DNA of 64,000 bases from Parundibacterium terreum (GCF_014636315.1 NZ_BMED01000001.1:310316-374315), one strand, 5' to 3'; counted from the first letter of the stretch, positions 18,124 through 27,021 are shown. Translations and numbers: made by a program. The notes: generated by a model from the letters alone, not told the origin.

Positions 18124-18599
18124 TACGAGCAGCACGGCTGACGATTTTGTCAATTGCTTGTCTGGTGGCACAGCAGGCGCAGGCTATTGTCACCGTCAGC
18201 CTGTGCGGCGTCAGCACCGCCGGTGTCGCATTCGGCAGCTATGACCCCAGCAGCGCTGTCGATACGACCGGTCTGGGATCCATTACTTTCGGTTGCCTTG
18301 CCTCGGGCTTGGGAACCCTTACCTATACCATTACCATCAGCGCTGGAAACGGTACATTTTTGGACAGGCAGATGAAGGCAGGTACTACCCGCATCTCCTA
18401 TAATCTCTATCAGGACTCCAACCGCACCATACTTTGGGGCGACGGAACCGGCGGCAGTTCAATTTACAATGAGAGCCTGTCGATTGTCGTGGCAGGCCTC
18501 TTTAGCAAAAACTACACGGTATACGGAAAAATACCTGCACTGCAATTGAAGCCTGCCGGCAGCTACACCGATAGCGTAACAGTGACTGTTACGTTTTAA
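18120..18599 (+). CDS. Second spore coat protein U domain subunit
   Basis: The exported protein has 159 residues and starts at the ATG overlapping the usher stop (ATGA), so its translation is coupled to the usher. The signal peptide ends near QQAQA. It holds one SCPU domain with VSLCGVS, SITFGCLAS, SYNLYQDSNRTILWGDG and a last strand SYTDSVTVTVTF close to that of the first pilin. Position after the usher is where tip subunits such as CsuE are encoded, but CsuE-type tips have two domains and this has only one. It may be a tip or a minor subunit. Confidence 0.82.
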   Translation: MIRAARLTILSIACLVAQQAQAIVTVSLCGVSTAGVAFGSYDPSSAVDTTGLGSITFGCLASGLGTLTYTITISAGNGTFLDRQMKAGTTRISYNLYQDSNRTILWGDGTGGSSIYNESLSIVVAGLFSKNYTVYGKIPALQLKPAGSYTDSVTVTVTF

Positions 18600-18644
18600 T
18601 TTCTCCGCGTTTCCCCTGATCACCCGAGATGGTTTTTCTGGGAG

Positions 18645-19907
18645 TCAGGGCTTGGCGGCATTACCCGCATTACCCGCATTACGCAGGCTGTCTTTGTCAA
18701 ACCCGGCAAGACGCTTGTACTTCATAGAAATTTCTTCCAGCTTTTCCTGGGGAATCACGTCATTGATATGCTGGAATCCCCCTGGAGCCCTCTCCTCCGC
18801 CATCTGCATCACCTGTTCCGGCCCATTCATCCGGTTGCGCAAAACGATACCCGTCGTACGCGGTAGTCGCTCTGCCTCGTACTCACGCAATGCAAACAAG
18901 ATGTCGCCTTCGTTTGCCAGGCAGTCCGCCAGATAGCGAGCATCCAGTATCGCCTGGGCACTGCCATTGGATCCTATTGGATACATGGGATGCGCAGCAT
19001 CACCCAGCAGGCTGACCCGGTCGAACGTCCAGCGCGGCAAGGGATCGCGATCTACTAGCGGAAATTCATAGACTTCCGCAGCATCTGCTATAAGTGCCGG
19101 AATGTTTATCCAATCCCATTGCCAATCCAAAAAAGCGGGACTGAACACGCTTTTATCCACTTTGCGGTTCCAATCGGTCTTGGGCAACTCGCCATTCGGC
19201 ACCTTCAGTTCCGCAATCCAGTTGATCAAGGATCGGCCTTGTTGCCGTAACGGCTCTGAAATAGGATAGGCAACGAACTTCTGATCCTGATAGCCTGCCA
19301 TGAACATGCTGCTGCCATCCAGATAAGGTGGCGCTTCGGTAATCCCCCTCCATAGCATGCGGCCGGAAAAACGTGGCAAGTCCCCCGTTGGGTATAGAAA
19401 TTTCCTGACAGCCGAGTGTATGCCATCCGCACCGATCAGCACATCGGACTCAACAGTAATTGCCGAATTATCATCCTTGCGCAGCCAGCGCGAAATGACC
19501 TTTTGTCCATCCTGGATGAAAGATGCAAACGCATGGCCCTGATGGATATGCTCACGGCCCAGCCGTGCTATTGCTGTTTCCAGCAAGCTCATCTGCAATT
19601 CGCCCCTATGGATGGAAAACTGCGGGGAGCTGTAGCCTGCGGCCCGGCCGCGAGGCTCGGACCATATCTGCTGTCCAAATTTATTAAAATACGTCAGGCT
19701 GGAGGTCTGTATACCCTGCTGTGACAAGCAGTCTTCCAGCCCTAGTTCGCAGAGCTGCTGGCTGGCATGCGGCAGCAGGTTGATGCCGACACCCAGCGGT
19801 TTGATCTCGCTGACAGCTTCAAATATCTCTACCTCTATGCCTCGTTCCTTCAACATCAGCCCCAATACCAAGCCGCCAATTCCCGCTCCTGCAATTGCAA
19901 CTTTCAT
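18645..19907 (-). CDS. FAD-dependent monooxygenase (salicylate hydroxylase/PhzS-like)
   Basis: The 420-residue protein is a single-component flavin hydroxylase of the PHBH fold. The N-terminal Rossmann motif GAGIGGL is at residues 7-13, the second motif LIGADGIHSAVR near 158, and the FAD ribityl-binding LLGDAAHPMYPIGSNG near 310. The set matches FAD_binding_3 hydroxylases that act on aromatic or heterocyclic compounds with NAD(P)H. The C-terminus carries a short AGN repeat encoded by a 9-base tandem repeat. It is divergent from a marR gene with a palindromic operator 29 bases upstream of its start, so MarR control is likely. The substrate cannot be read from sequence. Confidence 0.85.
   Translation of the reverse strand: MKVAIAGAGIGGLVLGLMLKERGIEVEIFEAVSEIKPLGVGINLLPHASQQLCELGLEDCLSQQGIQTSSLTYFNKFGQQIWSEPRGRAAGYSSPQFSIHRGELQMSLLETAIARLGREHIHQGHAFASFIQDGQKVISRWLRKDDNSAITVESDVLIGADGIHSAVRKFLYPTGDLPRFSGRMLWRGITEAPPYLDGSSMFMAGYQDQKFVAYPISEPLRQQGRSLINWIAELKVPNGELPKTDWNRKVDKSVFSPAFLDWQWDWINIPALIADAAEVYEFPLVDRDPLPRWTFDRVSLLGDAAHPMYPIGSNGSAQAILDARYLADCLANEGDILFALREYEAERLPRTTGIVLRNRMNGPEQVMQMAEERAPGGFQHINDVIPQEKLEEISMKYKRLAGFDKDSLRNAGNAGNAAKP
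18658..18684. repeat. Three-copy 9-base tandem repeat inside the FAD monooxygenase gene
   Basis: GCATTACCC, GCATTACCC and GCATTACGC follow one another; they encode the AGN repeat (NAGNAGNA) near the C-terminus. Copy number changes here would keep the reading frame. Confidence 0.8.
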
Positions 19908-19935
19908 GTTTGTCCCCTACAAGCTTTTGGTAAAT

Positions 19936-19956
19936 ATTGTTATATGATAGAACAAT
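19936..19956. promoter_or_regulatory. Palindromic operator upstream of FAD monooxygenase, probable MarR site
   Basis: The 21-base element has half sites ATTGTT and AACAAT and a symmetric TAT/ATA inner part, with three central or near-central mismatches. It lies 29 bases before the monooxygenase start and 120 bases before the marR start. A related palindrome lies at 20719-20739. Confidence 0.6.
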
Positions 19957-20076
19957 TGTACTATGAAACAAAAATTGAAAAATCGCAAGCTGCTTGCAAC
20001 ACTGAACAAGTCTTCATTTATCCTGTGCTTGTGATAGCGCTACAATGGCGTCGAGTCAACCAATCGGGACGGGCAC

Positions 20077-20622
20077 ATGCCGGAACAAACAAAGGAAAAA
20101 AACTTGCGCAGCAACAAAACGATGCTTAAAAAAGTTACTTCCCCTTCAACAATGGAAATGTCATCCTTCAATGCACGCATTCCAGGCATCCATTATGACA
20201 TTCTGAATCAATTGGTCGGCTATGCGGTGCGCCGGGCCCAGCTCACTATCTATGAAGACTTTGCCAGGGCACTCGCGGCCGAGGACATTACGCCGCAACG
20301 CTTTTCTTCGCTGGTCATCATAGAAAATAATCCCGGCATTTCCCAGACCCGACTGGCTGAAGTGATGGGCATTGCCCGTTCCGGGGTAGTCGCCATCATC
20401 GATGGATTCGAAAAAAATGGCCTGGTAGAGCGGCAGGCTGCGGAAGACCGCAGATCCTACAATCTGCATCTGACAAAGCTCGGGCATAAGGAAATCAAAA
20501 GATACAAGAAGATCGTCGAAGCGCACGACGAACAGGTTTCACATAAGTTGAATTCGACGGAAAAACAAGAACTGCGCCGCCTGCTCCGCAAGCTCGGCAC
20601 AGGATCGGAAGATCAGCCCTGA
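20077..20622 (+). CDS. MarR family transcriptional regulator
   Basis: The protein has 181 residues from the ATG at 20077, which has a GGGACGGG sequence upstream; starts at 20122 and 20152 are possible and would give the more usual 155-165 residues. The winged helix-turn-helix spans about residues 80-150: ITPQRFSSLVIIENNPGISQTRLAEVMGIARS, then the wing LVERQAAEDRRSYNLHLT. Flanking helices give the dimer interface. MarR proteins release DNA on binding small aromatic ligands. Its place between the divergent monooxygenase and the downstream binding protein, each with a similar palindrome, suggests that it controls both. Confidence 0.9.
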   Translation: MPEQTKEKNLRSNKTMLKKVTSPSTMEMSSFNARIPGIHYDILNQLVGYAVRRAQLTIYEDFARALAAEDITPQRFSSLVIIENNPGISQTRLAEVMGIARSGVVAIIDGFEKNGLVERQAAEDRRSYNLHLTKLGHKEIKRYKKIVEAHDEQVSHKLNSTEKQELRRLLRKLGTGSEDQP

Positions 20623-20718
20623 TTTCCGCAAGACAATATAAGCTTAAGTCCACCGGGCCGACTTACTCCATGCGCCATGCCGTCTTGCATATCAAGCGGT
20701 ATGCCGTTATAGTAAATA

Positions 20719-20739
20719 ACTGTTATGCTACATAACAAA
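20719..20739. promoter_or_regulatory. Palindromic operator upstream of binding-protein gene, probable MarR site
   Basis: TGTTATG and CATAACA are perfect seven-base arms around CTA. Fourteen of 21 positions match the palindrome at 19936-19956, including TGTTAT and AACAA. It lies 70 bases before the binding-protein start. Confidence 0.55.
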
Positions 20740-20809
20740 TAACAATATCCCCTTAGGGGAAATGGCGGCAAATCTAGCTGTTCCTCAGAAAACAGAAACG
20801 GAGACATGC

Positions 20810-21961
20810 ATGAAAAAATCAAATAAACCCCGGTTGATTGCACAGTTGCTGGTTGTGGCCGGTAGCCTGGCCAGCCTACCGGCTTTGGCGGACATTACCA
20901 TAGGCGTCAGCCTGCCTTTGACCGGCCCTGCATCCGGCCTCGGCATCCCGACCAAAAACGGCATAAGCATGTGGCCCGAAAGCATCGCCGGCGAAAAATT
21001 GAAAGTCATTATCCTGGATGATGCGTCGGATGTGACCCAATCCAACAAGAATGCACGCCGCTTCATCACTGAAGATAAAGTTGACGTGATCGTCGGCTCT
21101 ACCGCTACGCCAGCGTCCATCGCACTATCCGATGTTGCAGCGGAAGGCCAGACGGTGCAGATATCCACCTCGCCGGTTGAACTAGCTGAAGGCAAAGGCG
21201 CATGGACTTTCCGCGTAGCGCAATCTACTACCCTGATGGCTGGCGCAATTATCGAGCATATGAAAAAAACCGGCGTAAAAACCTACGCCTACCTCGGTTT
21301 TTCTGATGCCTACGGCGAAGCCTGGTTAAAAGATTTCGGAGCGCTGGCCAAACAAGCCGGCTTGCAGTCGGTGGCGACAGAACGGTTTGCCCGAGCAGAC
21401 ACCTCCGTCACGGCGCAGGCACTAAAACTGGTGTCGGCAAAGCCGGATGCGATACTGCTGGGAGCTTCCGGCAGCGGTGCCGCGATGCCGCACAAGGCCT
21501 TGATAGAGCGCGGCTACAAAGGAAAAATTTACCAGACCCACGGTGCTGCATCACGTGATTTGATACGGCTGGGCGGCAAGGATGTGGAAGGTTCTTTCGT
21601 CGTGGCCGGCCTGGCAGTCATGCCTGAAGCCCTGCCCGACAACCATCCGAGCAAAAAAATTGCCACAGATTTTGTTGAGCGCTATGAAAAACAATTCGGC
21701 GCCGGCACTCGCAACCAGTTCGCAGCCCATGGCTATGATGCCAACCTGCTGTTGCAGCATGTCGTACCGTTGGCGTTGAAAAAAGGAAAACCAGGTACAC
21801 AAGCCTTCCGTACAGCACTGAAGGAAGCCCTGGAATCTACCAACGGCGTAGCAATTACGCAGGGCCTGATCAAGTACACGCCTAAAGATCATTTCGGCTT
21901 GCAAGACAATGCCCGCGTGCTACTGACCATAGAAAACGGCAACTGGAAGCTGGTGAACTAA
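20810..21961 (+). CDS. LivK-like ABC transporter substrate-binding protein (orphan)
   Basis: The protein has 383 residues from the ATG at 20810, chosen for the GGAGA six bases upstream and the following signal peptide (MKKSNKPRL...PALA). It is a type I periplasmic binding protein of the Leu/Ile/Val family: ITIGVSLPLTGPASGLGIP near the start, VIVGSTATP and the hinge-proximal GFSDAYGEA. Members of this subgroup often bind aromatic acids. No permease or ATPase gene is near. A close paralogue is encoded at 50645-51820. The palindrome at 20719-20739 and the marR gene upstream suggest regulation by that MarR. Confidence 0.87.
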   Translation: MKKSNKPRLIAQLLVVAGSLASLPALADITIGVSLPLTGPASGLGIPTKNGISMWPESIAGEKLKVIILDDASDVTQSNKNARRFITEDKVDVIVGSTATPASIALSDVAAEGQTVQISTSPVELAEGKGAWTFRVAQSTTLMAGAIIEHMKKTGVKTYAYLGFSDAYGEAWLKDFGALAKQAGLQSVATERFARADTSVTAQALKLVSAKPDAILLGASGSGAAMPHKALIERGYKGKIYQTHGAASRDLIRLGGKDVEGSFVVAGLAVMPEALPDNHPSKKIATDFVERYEKQFGAGTRNQFAAHGYDANLLLQHVVPLALKKGKPGTQAFRTALKEALESTNGVAITQGLIKYTPKDHFGLQDNARVLLTIENGNWKLVN

Positions 21962-21997
21962 GCCACCTGCCTCCCCCCTTTTTCTTTACACCCAATC

Positions 21998-22036
21998 AAA
22001 GCCGGCACCCCTGACATCAGGGCTGCCGGCTTTTAT
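21998..22036. terminator. Terminator between binding-protein and outer-membrane protein genes
   Basis: AAAGCCGGCA and TGCCGGCTTT form the stem, with an inner CCCTG/CAGGG pairing, flanked by A and T runs. It can serve both convergent genes. Confidence 0.88.
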
Positions 22037-22044
22037 TTCACTTG

Positions 22045-22683
22045 CTAGAACTTCGCGACTAGCCCGACGGACAGCAAATTGACGTTGCTCTTGCCCCCAG
22101 TCTCGATATTGTCACCCAGGCGTGCGAAGCGTTCGTACTCGCCGCGCACGCTGAGATTCTTATTGATGGCATACGACAAGCCGGCGCCATAATTCAATGA
22201 GGTTTTCCATGTGCTGTCCAGACCGCTGTATGCCGTTCCTGCGGCGGCAGAACTATTGGACACATCAAGAGAAGTCTTGCCATAATAGAGGCCACCCTTG
22301 CCAAACAGCGAAAATTCATTGGACAGAGGAAGTATGCCAACAGCGTCAATCACGGCGCCTGAGCTTTTGAAATTGGCTGACACTGCGCCATCACTCAGTG
22401 CCGCGCTATACTTGGATTTTCCCAAATCGACGTAGCCGCCTTCTAACGCAAAATTGGGCGTAAACTGGTGCCCTACCAGCAATTTGAATCCGGTATCGGT
22501 GTCCTTCAGATCCGAAGACTGGACTACGCCACCGCTGTTATTCAATATTGCGTCGGAAGTGCTTTGATTCGCGCCATTAAATTTGGATTGGCCGACGGAG
22601 CCTACTACATACAAATCCTCCGCATATGCCGACGCAGTCAGGGCAGTCGCCGCCAACAACACGAGTACTTTACTGTTTATCAT
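22045..22683 (-). CDS. Outer membrane beta-barrel protein (OmpA-like domain)
   Basis: The 212-residue protein has a signal peptide (MINSKVLVLLAATALTASAYA) and an eight-stranded barrel pattern of alternating residues: DLYVVGSVGQSKF, TGFKLLVGHQFTPNFALEGGYVDLG, the pair EFSLFGKGGLYYGKT, SLNYGAGLSYAINKNLSVRGEYERF and a last strand NLLSVGLVAKF ending in Phe, the outer-membrane assembly signal. It lacks the periplasmic peptidoglycan-binding OmpA domain. Role unknown; small barrels of this kind are often adhesins, stress porins or structural proteins. Transcribed alone, divergent from the glutathione transferase gene. Confidence 0.83.
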   Translation of the reverse strand: MINSKVLVLLAATALTASAYAEDLYVVGSVGQSKFNGANQSTSDAILNNSGGVVQSSDLKDTDTGFKLLVGHQFTPNFALEGGYVDLGKSKYSAALSDGAVSANFKSSGAVIDAVGILPLSNEFSLFGKGGLYYGKTSLDVSNSSAAAGTAYSGLDSTWKTSLNYGAGLSYAINKNLSVRGEYERFARLGDNIETGGKSNVNLLSVGLVAKF

Positions 22684-23101
22684 ATTTAACCTTTTTCAAA
22701 GAGAGGGTGCTGCAAATTAAATCCGGCAAAAAGATCCAAACGCTTCCAGCGTAATTTGAAGCAGCCCCGAGCTATTTATCTGATGCAAACCTGCAGGCAG
22801 CGACTTGATAATAGGCTCTCGACAAAATTGGGGTGTGTGGTTTTGTACAGAGATGTTTCCAGATGTGTGCCGGCATAATGCCCGGTAAAAATGCCTTGTT
22901 TCGTGCAGCTATGTGCTGTAGTTCGCATATCTGGCAGGCAAACTGGTCTATGCTGGCAGCAAGATATCAATAGGTTCCTGCGGATCCAACGCAGCTTTAA
23001 TTACACACACTTACATGCCTTGGCTACTTTTTACTTGACGTCAAATTTCGAAACGATTGTAAAAGCATCCGCTTTTTCGGCAGAAGAAAGGAAGGACAGC
23101 G
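22684..23101. other. Intergenic region between outer-membrane protein and GST genes
   Basis: These 418 bases hold the promoter of each divergent gene. A good candidate for the GST gene is listed separately. No RNA gene or convincing small coding sequence was recognised in the rest. Confidence 0.4.
23035..23063 (+). promoter_or_regulatory. Candidate GST promoter overlapping a palindrome
   Basis: TTGACG (-35) and TGTAAA (-10) are 17 bases apart, 38 bases before the GST ATG. The -35 lies inside the perfect palindrome TTGACGTCAA (23035-23044), which could be an operator. Confidence 0.45.
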
Positions 23102-23830
23102 ATGATCTTTGAACTATATTACTGGCCCGGAATCCAAGGGCGCGGAGAATTTATCAGGTTGGCGCTGGAAGAGGCCGCAGTGGAATATGTGGATATCGCT
23201 CGCATGCCAAAACGCGGCGGCATGGGCATACCGGCCATGATGTCCTTTATGGAAGACAGCGCAACGGAGCGCTCAATGTTCACTCCGCCGTTTCTAAAGC
23301 ACGGCGAGGCTCTTATCGGCCAGACCGCGAACATCCTGCTCTACCTCGGTTCTCGCCTCAGACTGGCCCCAAAAGACGAGGCTGGAAAACTGTGGGCGCA
23401 TCAGTTGCAACTGACAATTGCAGATCTGATTACCGAGGTACACGATACCCACCACCCCATTGCGACAAATTTATACTATGAAGACCAGAAAGCGGCGGCA
23501 GTAAAGCGCGCGGGAGATTTCAAGAAATACCGCATCCCCAAATTCCTGGATTACTTCGAACAGGTGTTAAATGCCAATACCAGGCGCGGGCGCTATATGG
23601 TGGGTGGGCGCCTGTCCTATGTAGACCTGTCCATATTCCAGGTGGTGGAAGGCTTGCGTTACGCATTCCCGCGAACTATGGCGAAGCTGGAACAAAACTA
23701 TCCGGGTTTGATTGCCGTGCATGACGATGTCGCCATCCGGCCGAGGATAGCAGCGTATTTACAGTCGGAACGGCGCATAGATTTCAACGAAGACGGCATT
23801 TTTCGCCACTACCCGGAGTTGGACAAGTAA
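23102..23830 (+). CDS. Glutathione S-transferase family protein
   Basis: The 242-residue cytoplasmic enzyme has the two GST domains. Residues 1-80 form the thioredoxin-like domain beginning FELYYWPGIQGRGEFIRLALEEA, with Tyr6/Tyr7 in the place of the catalytic Tyr of mu/sigma-like classes, and the Ile-Gly-Gln-Thr-Ala (IGQTANILLYLG) motif near residue 74 that binds the glutathione glutamyl part. The C-terminal helical domain holds GRLSYVDLSIFQVVEG. Such enzymes conjugate electrophiles with glutathione. The start has AAGGA upstream. Neighbours give no substrate hint. Confidence 0.85.
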   Translation: MIFELYYWPGIQGRGEFIRLALEEAAVEYVDIARMPKRGGMGIPAMMSFMEDSATERSMFTPPFLKHGEALIGQTANILLYLGSRLRLAPKDEAGKLWAHQLQLTIADLITEVHDTHHPIATNLYYEDQKAAAVKRAGDFKKYRIPKFLDYFEQVLNANTRRGRYMVGGRLSYVDLSIFQVVEGLRYAFPRTMAKLEQNYPGLIAVHDDVAIRPRIAAYLQSERRIDFNEDGIFRHYPELDK

Positions 23831-23863
23831 AATTTTCAGGTTGCACGCCGACACCCAGAAAGC

Positions 23864-26800
23864 TTATCCGGCTTTCTTTTCATGCTTATCCAGCCAGACC
23901 TTGGCGGTGTCGATTGTCATGCTCAACTCTTTCTCCACCACTGCAAATAAGCTGTTGACCTTTTCATTCTGCTGACTGCGAATAGCCCCTTCCAGCTCCA
24001 GCGCCGCATCAACAAAACGGAAGTTGCCCAGTGTCCCTACTGAGCCTCGCATCGCGTGGAATATCCGCAAAACATCATCACGCCGGCCGTCTATCCACGC
24101 AAGATGGGCCTGCTCCATCGAACCGGGGCCATGCTCCGATATGCGGCGCATCACGTCCAACATCTGCTCGCTATGAGCGGGATTATTCTTGACCATCTCA
24201 TATAATTGATCGAGATAGGAAACCTGTTCAAGCTGATGCTGGTCTTCCACGTTATCCGGCTCTGCATCCTTTGCCGTGACATCTGCAATAGCCATACCTT
24301 CAGGCCTGGTCGCCGCCGCAGGAAGATGTGCTGAAATGATGGCAAACATCTTTTCCGGGTCTATTGGCTTGGCGATAAAATCATCCATGCCGGAGGCAAT
24401 GCAGCGCTCCCGCTCTGCCTCCATGACTCCTGCCGTCATGGCCAGCACAGGAAGAGTCAGCTTCAATTCGCCGCGTATCAAACGCGTGGCCGTGAAACCG
24501 TCCATCACCGGCATTTGCACGTCCATCAGCACCAGATCAAAGTCGCCGGCGGAGGTGCGTAGCAGGTCCACTGCCTGCTGCCCATCCTGCATGACCTTTA
24601 CGTTAGCACCCTCCTGTTCCAGCATGGCTGTTGCCACGATCTGGTTCAAGCTGTTATCTTCGACCAGCAGCAGGCTCGCACCCACCAGCTTGCCTGCATT
24701 TACGAGGGCGGGGGCTTGCACAATAGGGGCCTTGCCATTGTGCACTTTGCGTGTCAATACCTCATGCACGATATCAAACAGGCTGGAACTGGTAACAGGC
24801 TTGATAAGGATTGCATCTGCTTCTACTACAGCGTCTGTACGCGCCAGCTTGGGGCGGCCGAAGGCGCTGACCATGATGATGACAGGCATATGCTCTTCCG
24901 GCAAAGCCAGCTTGATCGCCTGCATCGTGGCAAGCCCATCCATATGCGGCATTTGCCAATCGGCCAACACAACATCGTAATACCGCTGCTCGGCCTTGCA
25001 GGCACGTATCTTGTCCAAAGCCTCATCGCCGGACTCGGCATCATCTACTTCCCAGCCCCAGGAATGAATCGTCTTGCTCAGGTAGTCGCGGCTGGTGGCA
25101 TTGTCATCCACGACCAGCAAGCGCAGTGCCGGCTTCGTAGTACTGCCTTCTGCCGCCATTTTTTTTGCCAGTTTAAAAGGAATGGTTGCAATGAATTCGC
25201 TACCCTTCCCCTGCTCGCTTCTTACTTCTATCGTGCCGCCCATCAGTTCCGCCAACCTTCTCGATATAGCCAGGCCAAGGCCCGTTCCGCCATAAATACG
25301 GGTGGTAGAGGTATCTGCTTGTGAAAATGCAGAAAATAATCTGGTCTGCTGCTCTGCCGTCATGCCTATGCCGGTGTCGCGTATGCAAAATCTCAGCGTG
25401 ATAATGTCATCCTGCTCCGAGACTTTCTGCGCCAGCAGGGAAACTTCGCCCTTTTGTGTAAATTTGACTGCATTGCCCACCAGGTTGATCAGTATCTGCT
25501 GCAGTCTGGGCGCATCGCCGATGACGGTTCTCGGCACGCCGGGTTCTGTGCCTATGGCCAGCTCCAGCTCTTTCTCCCCCGCATTGACGGTCATGATGGT
25601 CGCCAGCATATTCAGCACGTCTCCCAGATCGAAGCTGGCGTTGGAAAGGTCAAGCCGGCCTGCCTCTATCTTTGAAAAATCCAGGATATCGTTCAGGATA
25701 GTCAGCAAGGACTGTCCCGACGCGCTGATCATATCCAGATATTTTTTCTGGCCGGCATTCAGCGGCGTCTGGGATAGCAAATGCGCCATGCCCAGCACTG
25801 CGTTCATCGGAGTGCGTATTTCATGGCTCATGTTGGCGACAAATTCGCTCTTGGCGCGACTGGCGCTATCGGCCTGAGTCTTCGCAATACTGAGGTCCTG
25901 CATCACTTGCTCCCGCTGCACCCAGAGCCTGGACAGCAGCCAGCAAAACACGCTGGTCACCACAAAAAAAGCAAATATGACAGCAAATGCCCATCGTGCC
26001 TGGCTATACCAGTCACGCAAATAGTCTTCACTTTTTGTTTCCAGACGCAGGTAAAACGGATATTTAGCCAGTTTGCGGTAGGCATTCAGGCTTTCCTTTG
26101 CATCGTGCTGCGCAAAGAACACCCCTTGTCCTGCCTGCTTTGAGAATTGATCGCTTAACAATGCCGCATCGGCTTTATTGCCAATCTGGATTTCGCTTTC
26201 CTTGCCATTTTCACGGCGGATCATCAATCCAAGATTATCGTCATAGATGCTGAGTACCGCGTTATTGGCCGGCGCCGTTCCCGCTGAAATTTGCTGAAAA
26301 CGCTCTAGCAGGAATCCAACATAGACGACACCACCAAAACTGCCGTCAGGATGGTGTAGCCGCCGCGCCAGTATCACTCCCCATTTGCCGCCGACTTTTC
26401 CGCGTAACGGCTTGGTAATCACCAGCCCTGCCTGAGGATTGTCGCGTAGCTGCTTGAAGTAGTCGCGATCGGCGACATTGAAAGCCTGGGTACTCAGCTT
26501 GCCGCTGCCGACCAGAACATCGCCTTTTTCATTCGCAATCCTGAGCGCCTCCAGGTCTGGCTGCCTGGCAAATATACGGGCAATCGTTTTGCTTAATTCA
26601 GATTGGTCGTAAGAAGCATTGCCGCTTTGCTGCACGAATTGATCAGATACGGACAGAAAGGCAAAGTCCACCCTATCCAGCGAACTGGTAATATCCCGCT
26701 CCAGGATTTGCAGGTGGCTATTGGATTCTATGATTGCCCGTTGCTGGAATTGGTCCCAGCTTTGATAGAGCGAAAATCCCGCCAGGCAAAAGACAAGCAG

Positions 26801-26887
26801 ATTGATAATAACTACTCCGGCAACCAGCCTAAGCTGCAGCTTGCGCGAAAAAGTCTGAGGCTCAGTCATCTGAAGTTCAGGGGTCAC
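23864..26887 (-). CDS. Hybrid sensor histidine kinase with two receiver domains and Hpt domain
   Basis: The 1007-residue inner membrane protein starts at GTG 26887, which has GAGGAAA just upstream; the ATG at 26869 lacks one. Helix 21-41 and helix about 299-321 enclose a periplasmic PDC/dCache-like sensor domain. HisKA has the phospho-His355 in MSHEIRTPMNAVLG; the ATPase domain has NLVGNAVKFT and the GGTGLGLAISRRL segment. Two receiver domains follow, with ADWQMPHMDG and LMDVQMPVMDG, and the C-terminal Hpt domain carries the His in FHAMRGSVGTLG. It is a full BarA/ArcB-type phosphorelay in one chain. No response regulator gene is adjacent. Signal and target are unknown. Confidence 0.93.
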   Translation of the reverse strand: MTPELQMTEPQTFSRKLQLRLVAGVVIINLLVFCLAGFSLYQSWDQFQQRAIIESNSHLQILERDITSSLDRVDFAFLSVSDQFVQQSGNASYDQSELSKTIARIFARQPDLEALRIANEKGDVLVGSGKLSTQAFNVADRDYFKQLRDNPQAGLVITKPLRGKVGGKWGVILARRLHHPDGSFGGVVYVGFLLERFQQISAGTAPANNAVLSIYDDNLGLMIRRENGKESEIQIGNKADAALLSDQFSKQAGQGVFFAQHDAKESLNAYRKLAKYPFYLRLETKSEDYLRDWYSQARWAFAVIFAFFVVTSVFCWLLSRLWVQREQVMQDLSIAKTQADSASRAKSEFVANMSHEIRTPMNAVLGMAHLLSQTPLNAGQKKYLDMISASGQSLLTILNDILDFSKIEAGRLDLSNASFDLGDVLNMLATIMTVNAGEKELELAIGTEPGVPRTVIGDAPRLQQILINLVGNAVKFTQKGEVSLLAQKVSEQDDIITLRFCIRDTGIGMTAEQQTRLFSAFSQADTSTTRIYGGTGLGLAISRRLAELMGGTIEVRSEQGKGSEFIATIPFKLAKKMAAEGSTTKPALRLLVVDDNATSRDYLSKTIHSWGWEVDDAESGDEALDKIRACKAEQRYYDVVLADWQMPHMDGLATMQAIKLALPEEHMPVIIMVSAFGRPKLARTDAVVEADAILIKPVTSSSLFDIVHEVLTRKVHNGKAPIVQAPALVNAGKLVGASLLLVEDNSLNQIVATAMLEQEGANVKVMQDGQQAVDLLRTSAGDFDLVLMDVQMPVMDGFTATRLIRGELKLTLPVLAMTAGVMEAERERCIASGMDDFIAKPIDPEKMFAIISAHLPAAATRPEGMAIADVTAKDAEPDNVEDQHQLEQVSYLDQLYEMVKNNPAHSEQMLDVMRRISEHGPGSMEQAHLAWIDGRRDDVLRIFHAMRGSVGTLGNFRFVDAALELEGAIRSQQNEKVNSLFAVVEKELSMTIDTAKVWLDKHEKKAG

Positions 26888-27021
26888 AAATTTCCTCTGT
26901 CATAGGCCATGCCTGTCCGTTGCCTATGATATCGCAGGAAACCGCGGAGTACGAGTTTTTGAAGGTGACTACAGGGCTAATTTACGACTAGCCTGACAAT
27001 AAGACTCTACCAGCGCGGAGT

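Noticed and set aside
22684..23101. Hidden small gene or regulatory RNA in the 418-base spacer
   Set aside because: Frames there lack ribosome binding sites and conserved features, and no stable hairpin with T tract was found.
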